Of a DNA stretch of 11,353 bases, positions 1 to 4,137 are shown one piece after another; positions within the stretch are counted from its first letter, which is position 1, and the number at the start of each line of letters is the position of its first letter. This DNA comes from CAIZGX01 sp044374295. Lineage in GTDB: Bacteria; Bacteroidota; Bacteroidia; Flavobacteriales_D; Sanyastnellaceae. The translations under genes were made by a program, and so were the position numbers. The notes under the pieces were generated by a model. It ran no database searches, had not been told where the DNA came from, and was given only the letters and a program-made list of their open reading frames with translations. The stretch is from positions 1 through 11,353 of the forward strand of contig JBILOU010000063.1 in NCBI GenBank assembly GCA_044374295.1, written 5' to 3'.

Positions 1-59
1 AGAAGGTGGAGGGTTTTTGCTTGCATAATGAAGGGCTAAGTTACGGAATGTGGAAGCAA

Positions 60-207
60 GAATGCCTTCGGCGAATGTTCTCTGAACGAATGCCTTCGGC
101 GAATGTCTTCGACTGTTTTAATTACGCAGTAGGAATTATGAAATAGGAATTACGAAGTAGGAATAAAACCGAAGGTTTTCCAATTACGTAGTTTCCAATA
201 CGAAGTT
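60..207. repeat. Mini-hairpin array A (GAAT/GGAAT spacers)
   Basis: Tandem short hairpins with 3-nt loops. The first four are GCC-TTC-GGC (64-72), GTTC-TCT-GAAC (77-87), GCC-TTC-GGC (92-100) and GTC-TTC-GAC (105-113), each preceded by exactly GAAT. After a short gap come TAC-GCA-GTA (123-131), TAT-GAA-ATA (137-145), TAC-GAA-GTA (151-159) and AAAACC-GAA-GGTTTT (165-179), separated by GGAAT. Two imperfect units follow, TAC-GTA-GTT and TAC-GAA-GTT, with CCAAT-like spacers. A 19-bp direct repeat (60-78 and 88-106) lies inside. The 18-bp string at 167-184 recurs exactly at 4107-4124. The array overlaps the 3' end of the HigA gene. Bases 1-59 show nothing I can assign. Confidence 0.85.
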
Positions 208-555
208 AAACGCCTCTTGCTTCAGCCTAAAATGTTGTGAAAGTATTCGAATCGAGTTTTTAGAAAACGCCTTTTTCCCATTCAGCATATCACTAACAAG
301 ACCAGGACTAACTTGAAGGAGTTGGGCGAGGTCAATTCCTTTCATGTTGTGTTCAATCATAAGCGCTTTTAAAAGCTCGTGCGGTGGAATAGGGCTACTT
401 GCTAATTTTTCGCTGTCGTATTTGTCAATGAGCAATTGAAGAAGTTCTATCTCGCCGGTGATGTCTTTAGATTTCTCTTTAATCTCTCCGAGTAATTCCA
501 TTCGCGTGCAGTATTCGAAGTATTGCTTTTTTGATTTGATGATGGTGTATTTCAT
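184..555 (-). CDS. HigA-type XRE antitoxin / transcriptional regulator (orphan)
   Basis: This is a 123-residue protein resembling the HigA antitoxins of HigB-HigA modules, which repress their own operon and neutralise a HigB mRNA interferase. The N-terminal part (TIIKSKKQYFEYCTRME) matches the helical lead-in of this family. An XRE helix-turn-helix covers about residues 60-115, with LAQLLQVSPGLVSDMLNGKK as the turn and recognition helix. I chose the ATG at 555. The frame stays open to a TTG at 606, but the 17 extra residues are Asn-rich and unlike the family, and MKYTIIKS is a typical family start. No HigB-sized gene lies upstream or downstream, so it is either an orphan antitoxin or a plain regulator. 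Upstream half-sites at 626-655 are a likely operator. The last residues and the stop codon are encoded inside hairpin array A. Fold call firm; toxin-antitoxin role uncertain. Confidence 0.82.
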   Translation of the reverse strand: MKYTIIKSKKQYFEYCTRMELLGEIKEKSKDITGEIELLQLLIDKYDSEKLASSPIPPHELLKALMIEHNMKGIDLAQLLQVSPGLVSDMLNGKKAFSKNSIRILSQHFRLKQEAFNFVLETT

Positions 556-625
556 TTTTTTTGATTCGAAGTGAAGTCTGAAGTTGTTATTGTTTTTATT
601 TAACAAACTCGAATCGAAAATAATG

Positions 626-655
626 GTGAATTTTGAGAATTCACAAAAAGTGAAT
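626..655. promoter_or_regulatory. Putative operator of the HigA-type regulator: three alternating half-sites
   Basis: GTGAATT (626-632) and AATTCAC (638-644) form a perfect 7-bp dyad with a 5-nt centre. ATTCAC (639-644) and GTGAAT (650-655) form a second dyad sharing the middle half-site, again with a 5-nt centre. Half-sites therefore repeat every 12 bp in alternating orientation, as in operators bound cooperatively by dimeric HTH repressors. The site is 71 bp upstream of the ATG at 555 and downstream of the XRE gene. Assigning HigA as the ligand is an inference from position. Confidence 0.5.
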
Positions 656-685
656 AAAAATCCAATGTCTTTTACAACTATAGAA

Positions 686-756
686 ATCGGAATGATGGAT
701 CACCGAAGGTGATTGATTGCGTAGCAATTGATCACGCAGTGATTGATCGGATCGAT
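686..756. repeat. Mini-hairpin array B (TG spacers)
   Basis: Four perfect hairpins: ATCACC-GAA-GGTGAT (699-713), ATTGC-GTA-GCAAT (716-728), ATCAC-GCA-GTGAT (731-743) and ATCG-GAT-CGAT (746-756), each separated by TG. An imperfect unit, ATCG-GAA-TGAT with a G-T pair, precedes them at 686-696. The block 698-748 matches 4046-4096 of array D at 49 of 51 positions, and both differences lie in loops. The last stem overlaps the first base of the stop codon (complement of 756-758) of the adjacent XRE gene. Confidence 0.85.
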
Positions 757-1037
757 TAGCAGTGTTTCCTCGGCGAATAAACCTCCGGTTCCTCTAAAAA
801 CTGCGAAGGTTTTTCTATTTCAGGAAGGATAGTATAGACTTGCGCGTCCATGGCGGCAGCGAGTTTCCCGAGGGTGAGGATTTGTGGGTTGGATTTGCCG
901 TTTTCTATTACGCTGAGGTTCGGAACATCCATACCAACTTTATATGCGAGATCTGCCTGCGACATCTTCAGTTTCTTGCGTTTGGCTTTTATGTTCTTTC
1001 CAAGTTCTTCAAGGTATTCTTTGTCGTTCTTCGGCAT
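756..1037 (-). CDS. Small XRE-family HTH transcriptional regulator
   Basis: This 93-residue protein is essentially one XRE/Cro-C1 helix-turn-helix domain. Residues 12-66 contain the five-helix core, with SQADLAYKVGMDVPNLSVIE as the HTH and NGKSNPQILTLGKLAAAM completing the fold. A short tail (about 70-93) has no recognisable domain. The ATG at 1037 gives a normal family N-terminus (KEYLEELGKNIKAKRKK). It is divergent from the LamG gene, and the 127-bp gap holds an 18-bp perfect palindrome at 1071-1088, suggesting autoregulation and perhaps control of the neighbour. The tail is encoded over another triloop hairpin, AACC-TCC-GGTT (780-790), and the stop is at the edge of array B. No toxin or enzymatic partner is adjacent, so its targets cannot be named. 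Confidence 0.85.
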   Translation of the reverse strand: MPKNDKEYLEELGKNIKAKRKKLKMSQADLAYKVGMDVPNLSVIENGKSNPQILTLGKLAAAMDAQVYTILPEIEKPSQFLEEPEVYSPRKHC

Positions 1038-1070
1038 GCAGCGAAGGAACTTGCATTACCAAAAATTAAT

Positions 1071-1088
1071 GTTATGTATATACATAAC
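1071..1088. promoter_or_regulatory. 18-bp perfect palindromic operator
   Basis: GTTATGTATATACATAAC is a perfect 18-bp palindrome in the divergent gap, 33 bp from the ATG of the XRE gene and 76 bp from the ATG of the LamG gene. It lies just upstream of the LamG -7 box (1104-1111), where no TTG -33 element is visible. It is also upstream of a -7-like TAATTTTTG on the minus strand (1058-1066). Size and symmetry fit a dimeric XRE regulator; which protein binds is inferred. Confidence 0.6.
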
Positions 1089-1103
1089 TACTGAAAATTG
1101 ATT

Positions 1104-1111
1104 TATGTTTG
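1104..1111 (+). promoter_or_regulatory. Bacteroidota -7 promoter element of the LamG gene
   Basis: TATGTTTG matches the Bacteroidota -7 consensus TAnnTTTG exactly. It lies 53 bp before the ATG at 1165, leaving a leader of roughly 45-50 nt. No TTG is at the usual 19-21 nt upstream distance; that position is just after the palindrome at 1071-1088. The promoter may therefore be weak, activator-dependent or repressed by the palindrome-binding protein (inference). Confidence 0.45.
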
Positions 1112-1164
1112 TCTAACCTTAAAAAATTATAGCAATTCTTTCCTTAAGCATAAATCAAAACTGT

Positions 1165-2709
1165 ATGAAAACAACCAGACTTTCTTTCTTCCCTTCTCTT
1201 ACCCTTTTCTTAACCTCTCTTACCCTTTTATTCTCAACTGCTGCGCAAGCCCAAGTCCCATCATACGTCCCAACAGACGGACTAGTCGGTTACTGGCCTT
1301 TTAACGGCAATGCGAATGATGAAAGTGGGAATGGGAATAACGGTGTTTCAACTGGTGTTAATTTAATTGCAGATAGGAATGGTGAGCTAAATTCAGCATA
1401 TGAGTTTACCACTAACGGATGGAGTCCTGGGAGCCAATTGTCCGAAGTTTATATTCCGTACAACAATTCCTTCAATGTAAGTCAAATTTCAATTTCAACT
1501 TGGATTAAAACATACGATTGGGGTTGGCCAGGAAGTTGGGGAGTTATTATAGCGCGATTTGAACAAGGTTACTCTAATCCAAATGGGGAGTCATGGGCAA
1601 TAGGAGTTAGTACATTATCTAATCCACTAAATAATGGCGAATTACGCTCTGTCCTTATCGAACACCCACAAAATAATTTCGAGAATATAGGAAATCAACT
1701 TTCTGTTAATGATTGGACTCATTTAACAGTAACTTTCGATGGTTTTGTTCATAGACAATATATTGACGGAGTTTTAGCTTATCAATCGAGCGCTCCTGTC
1801 GGATTTGTATTGAATCAGCAAGGAACATCAGGAATATCCATTGGTGTGTCTGATCAAGCTAATGGACATTGGCAGCCTTACAATGGGGTTATCGACGACA
1901 TCGGAATCTGGAACCGCGCATTAACTGCCGACGAAGTATTGGCCTTGTACAACGGGTGCAATGTAACCCCGCAAGTTGTAGGTGGAAATACGACCCCCGG
2001 TGCATTTTCAAGTTCAATCTATACATGCAACAACAATGCAGGTAGCGCATACACTTGGACTGTGAACAACGGTGTTATTGTAAGCGGACAAGGAACGAAT
2101 TCGGTTACCATCCTATGGGGTGCAGAAGGAGTTGGAAGTGTTTCAGTTGTTGAGACAACCGGAGACGGTTGTGTTGGTGGTGAAGTTGTTTATAATGTGA
2201 ATGTGCAATGTGTCGTTTCAGGAAACGAGATAACTGGTCCGGTTGGTCCAGAGGCATTTTCAAATTCAACATACACATGCAATGGTGCTGTGAATAGCAC
2301 TTATAACTGGACAGTCACCAACGGCGTAATAGCAAGCGGACAAGGAACAAACACTGTAAACATTCTATGGGCCTCAACGGGTTTAGGAAATGTTAGTGTT
2401 GTTGAAACAACCGCTGAAGGTTGTGTAGGCACAACTCTTTCACAAGATGTTGTTGTTATTCCAACCAACGTTGAAGAGCTTTCGAATCAATTGATTTTGT
2501 ATCCGAATCCGGTTGCCACAGAACTCAACCTTCAAATCACATCTGACCTTATCGGCACAGATCTTTTTGTTTTCGATGCACTCGGCAAACAAATCTTGAA
2601 GCAACAAATTCTTTCAACCAACACAATCATTAACACTTCGTCATTTGCAGCGGGGAATTATGTTGTGAAAGTGGGTGGAGTGGTTAAGAAGTTTGAGGTG
2701 ATTAAATAG
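1165..2709 (+). CDS. Secreted LamG-domain protein with T9SS C-terminal sorting domain
   Basis: This 514-residue protein is exported and probably displayed on or released from the cell surface. Residues 1-29 are a Sec signal peptide ending in AQA. A LamG/concanavalin A-like lectin domain spans about 39-262, opening with GLVGYWPFNGNANDESGNGN and closing with IDDIGIWNRALTADEVLALYN, both typical of the family. Two tandem domains of about 80 residues follow (270-349 and 351-432), each with paired Cys and the motif NGVI-SGQGTN, resembling PKD/Ig-like modules. Residues 438-514 match the type A T9SS sorting domain (LYPNPV, then DALGKQI, then AAGNYVVKV and a basic end KKFEVIK). LamG domains usually bind glycans or protein ligands, and no catalytic domain is present, so it may be an adhesin. 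A terminator follows at 2739. Confidence 0.9.
   Translation: MKTTRLSFFPSLTLFLTSLTLLFSTAAQAQVPSYVPTDGLVGYWPFNGNANDESGNGNNGVSTGVNLIADRNGELNSAYEFTTNGWSPGSQLSEVYIPYNNSFNVSQISISTWIKTYDWGWPGSWGVIIARFEQGYSNPNGESWAIGVSTLSNPLNNGELRSVLIEHPQNNFENIGNQLSVNDWTHLTVTFDGFVHRQYIDGVLAYQSSAPVGFVLNQQGTSGISIGVSDQANGHWQPYNGVIDDIGIWNRALTADEVLALYNGCNVTPQVVGGNTTPGAFSSSIYTCNNNAGSAYTWTVNNGVIVSGQGTNSVTILWGAEGVGSVSVVETTGDGCVGGEVVYNVNVQCVVSGNEITGPVGPEAFSNSTYTCNGAVNSTYNWTVTNGVIASGQGTNTVNILWASTGLGNVSVVETTAEGCVGTTLSQDVVVIPTNVEELSNQLILYPNPVATELNLQITSDLIGTDLFVFDALGKQILKQQILSTNTIINTSSFAAGNYVVKVGGVVKKFEVIK
1972..2460 (+). repeat. Tandem duplication encoding two PKD/Ig-like modules
   Basis: Bases 1972-2211 and 2215-2460 encode two related modules of about 80 residues within the LamG protein. 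Shared landmarks in the same order are AFS-S-YTCN, YTWTV/YNWTV, NGVI-SGQGTN, ILW, VSVVETT and GCVG. DNA similarity is also visible, for example around AGCGGACAAGGAAC in both, but there are many differences, so the duplication is not recent. Confidence 0.75.
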
Positions 2710-2710
2710 A

Positions 2711-2858
2711 GCTCGCTCTGCGAGCGGTATCCGAACTGCCCCCACTGATAGGTGGGGGTTATTTTTTGTAATATACTTTTTGCTTAAATCAAAAGACTTC
2801 TGCCTAGCTTTTATCCCCCAGCTTCACTGGGGGCATTTCGGATGTCGCCCTGAGGGGC
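2711..2858. repeat. Inverted-repeat unit with GC-rich hairpins (MITE-like or paired terminator)
   Basis: Bases 2724-2744 and 2828-2848 are inverted copies matching at 18 of 21 positions, with a core of ATCCGAA-N-TGCCCCCA. Each copy continues inward into a CCCCCA hairpin (2739-2758 and 2815-2833). Each is flanked outside by another GC-rich hairpin: GCTCGC-TCT-GCGAGC at 2711-2725 and GCCC-TGAG-GGGC at 2847-2858. The two ends thus have the same architecture in opposite orientation around an AT-rich centre (2759-2813). No target-site duplication is obvious. It lies between convergent genes. Confidence 0.6.
2739..2766 (+). terminator. Rho-independent terminator of the LamG gene
   Basis: The stem CCCCCAC (2739-2745) pairs with GTGGGGG (2752-2758) around a 6-nt loop, and the run TTATTTTTT follows at 2759-2767. 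It is 30 bp after the LamG stop codon. The related hairpin at 2815-2833 lacks a T-tract. Confidence 0.8.
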
Positions 2859-2865
2859 TTTTAAA

Positions 2866-3043
2866 ATCATCCTCGATGATCAATCTGACTTTGTCAGATC
2901 AATTGCTGCGCAATCAATCACCTGCGGTAATCAATCCGAAGGATTAATCGGAACGATTGATCGCGAAGCGATTGATTCGAAGAATTGATCACGCAGTGAT
3001 TGATCTGAAAGATTGATTCGAAGCATTGATCACCGAAGATGAG
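2866..3043. repeat. Mini-hairpin array C (CA then TG spacers)
   Basis: Twelve units, nine of them perfect. The left part uses CA spacers: ATCATC-CTC-GATGAT (2866-2880), ATCTGAC-TTT-GTCAGAT (2883-2899), ATTGC-TGC-GCAAT (2902-2914) and ATCACC-TGC-GGTAAT (one mismatch). After ATCC-GAA-GGAT (2934-2944) the spacers become TA, then TG: ATCG-GAA-CGAT, ATCGC-GAA-GCGAT, ATTC-GAA-GAAT, ATCAC-GCA-GTGAT (2988-3000), ATCT-GAA-AGAT, ATTC-GAA-GCAT (one mismatch), and a decayed ATCACC unit that contains the stop codon of the ORF6N gene. With the inverted-repeat unit before it, this accounts for the whole 320-bp gap 2710-3029. Confidence 0.87.
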
Positions 3044-3893
3044 TAAGTATTTCCTTAACAAGCCCGTCCAATCGTGAGAACGCAAACCATCGTTTCCCGA
3101 GGTCTTTCAATGAAGCACCAATGTGGTAAAGTTCTTTTTCGTCGAGAATCAAAAAACGATCATGTGCGTTTTTCAGAATACGGATTTCAATGGGGTCGTA
3201 TTGCGCATTTTGTTTTTCAAGATCAAGTTTTAATTGGGCGGTAATTTTTTCAGTATAAATAATACAGTGGACTTTTTTATTTCTTTTTGAAAGTTGAAGT
3301 AGTGTTGTTTCGTCGATGTAGTTGTCGATGAGAATAATCGATTTTTTTGCTTTAGAAATAAGCTCGTTGGAAAAGACATAGGCATCAAAGATCTTATCGT
3401 TGAAGAAAATACCGGACTTCGGCTTGAGTTGATTGTCCAACTTTGAAAAAATCAAATCAATTCTTTTTGCTTCCTCTATAACTCTGTTTTCAATGGAGTT
3501 GATTTTTTGATTGAGTAATTGTCCAAAATTGACATTGTTTCGAAAGAGAATAAATGAATTGATAATGTGAATGCTCATTTTTGTTGCAATCTCGGTTCTT
3601 AAGATTGTTGCAACCATTGCAATTCCATGTTCAGTAAAAGCAAATGGTAATGTAGAGGAATGTTTAAGGGATTTTAACCGGTCGCAAATTGCGACCAGTT
3701 CTTGTTTTTCCTTTTTGTCAAGTTGATAATAAAATGAGTCAGGAAATCGGAGAGCGTTTCTTTTTACTTGCTCGTTAAGTCGTTTTGTTGAAGTTTGAAA
3801 GAATTCTGCGAGGTCTCTATCGATAATCACTTGCATTCCGCGAATGGTAAAAATTCGCGATTCTATTTCTGATTTAATTAGATTTTGTTCCAT
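3030..3893 (-). CDS. ORF6N-domain DNA-binding protein with PLD-like C-terminus
   Basis: This is a 287-residue protein. Residues about 10-97 form an ORF6N domain, a DNA-binding module first known from phages and common in Bacteroidota: IRGMQVIIDRDLAEFF, then NEQVKRNALRFPDSFYYQL, then FAFTEHGIAMVATILRT. A helical, probably coiled-coil linker follows (about 120-155). The C-terminal part (about 165-287) looks like half of a phospholipase D-type fold: a beta strand KSIILIDNYID, then H244-D-R246-FLIL-D251, an HxRx4D variant of the PLD HxKx4D motif, then YHIGASLKDLGKRWFAF. A PLD dimer would bring two such motifs together. Role unknown; a regulator or a phage- or plasmid-directed nuclease are both possible. 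The gene is visibly more AT-rich than the genes to its right and sits between two hairpin arrays, suggesting acquired DNA. Its promoter (3898-3928) is nearly on top of the ATG. Confidence 0.85.
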   Translation of the reverse strand: MEQNLIKSEIESRIFTIRGMQVIIDRDLAEFFQTSTKRLNEQVKRNALRFPDSFYYQLDKKEKQELVAICDRLKSLKHSSTLPFAFTEHGIAMVATILRTEIATKMSIHIINSFILFRNNVNFGQLLNQKINSIENRVIEEAKRIDLIFSKLDNQLKPKSGIFFNDKIFDAYVFSNELISKAKKSIILIDNYIDETTLLQLSKRNKKVHCIIYTEKITAQLKLDLEKQNAQYDPIEIRILKNAHDRFLILDEKELYHIGASLKDLGKRWFAFSRLDGLVKEILTHLR

Positions 3894-3897
3894 AAAG

Positions 3898-3928
3898 CAA
3901 ACCTATTTCCCGGAACTGTGAATGTCAA
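3898..3928 (-). promoter_or_regulatory. Promoter of the ORF6N gene (near-leaderless)
   Basis: On the minus strand, TTG (3926-3928, within CTTGACA) is followed after 20 nt by TAGGTTTG (3898-3905), a full match to the Bacteroidota -33/-7 consensus. Only four bases (CTTT) separate the -7 box from the ATG at 3893, so transcription should begin at or within a few bases of the start codon. Either the mRNA is leaderless or translation starts further in, for example at Met20. Confidence 0.65.
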
Positions 3929-3948
3929 GAAACTGTTATGCGCGTTTA

Positions 3949-4117
3949 TGCGAAGCAGGAATCCTACGGATCAATCTGACTGCGTCAGATCAATTCTTCG
4001 AATCAATCGCTTTGCGATCAATCGTTCCGATTCATCCGTAGGATTGATCACCGACGGTGATTGATTGCATAGCAATTGATCACGCAGTGATTGATCTGCA
4101 AGATTGAACCGAAGGTT
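3949..4117. repeat. Mini-hairpin array D (CA then TG spacers)
   Basis: TGC-GAA-GCA (3949-3957) is followed by eleven perfect hairpins. CA-spaced: ATCC-TAC-GGAT (3961-3971), ATCTGAC-TGC-GTCAGAT (3974-3990), ATTC-TTC-GAAT, ATCGC-TTT-GCGAT and ATCG-TTC-CGAT (4021-4031). After a TC spacer, TG-spaced: ATCC-GTA-GGAT (4034-4044), ATCACC-GAC-GGTGAT, ATTGC-ATA-GCAAT, ATCAC-GCA-GTGAT, ATCT-GCA-AGAT and AACC-GAA-GGTT (4107-4117). It fills most of the 244-bp divergent gap between the ORF6N and oxidoreductase genes. Its right end overlaps the oxidoreductase promoter. Confidence 0.88.
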
Positions 4118-4133
4118 TTCCAATCTATATTAG
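4104..4133 (+). promoter_or_regulatory. Candidate promoter of the oxidoreductase gene, inside array D
   Basis: TTG (4104-4106), 19 nt, then TATATTAG (4126-4133), one base off the TAnnTTTG consensus. The TTG is supplied by the ATCT hairpin plus TG spacer of array D, and the AACC-GAA-GGTT hairpin lies between the two elements. Four bases separate the -7 box from the ATG at 4138, again predicting a leaderless or nearly leaderless mRNA. Confidence 0.5.
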
Positions 4134-4137
4134 CACC

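Noticed and set aside
556..606. Extended start of the HigA-type gene at TTG 606
   Set aside because: The 17 extra residues are Asn/Lys-rich and do not resemble the family, while ATG 555 gives the usual N-terminus.
840..1304. Plus-strand reading frames at 840-1094, 850-1101 and 1098-1304
   Set aside because: The first two are opposite the XRE coding frame and the third overlaps the LamG start in another frame. None has a recognisable domain.
2815..2833. Second hairpin as a terminator
   Set aside because: The stem is good, but neither strand has a T-tract right after it (CATTTCGG on plus, ATAAAAGC on minus).
686..4117. CRISPR array
   Set aside because: A CRISPR has a constant repeat of 20-40 bp and unique spacers of similar length. 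Here the constant part is only 2-5 bases and the variable part is self-complementary; no cas gene is present.
3949..4117. Integron attC sites or tRNA-like structures
   Set aside because: There are no core sites, no integrase gene, no cassette structure, and no tRNA consensus boxes; units are only 9-17 bp.
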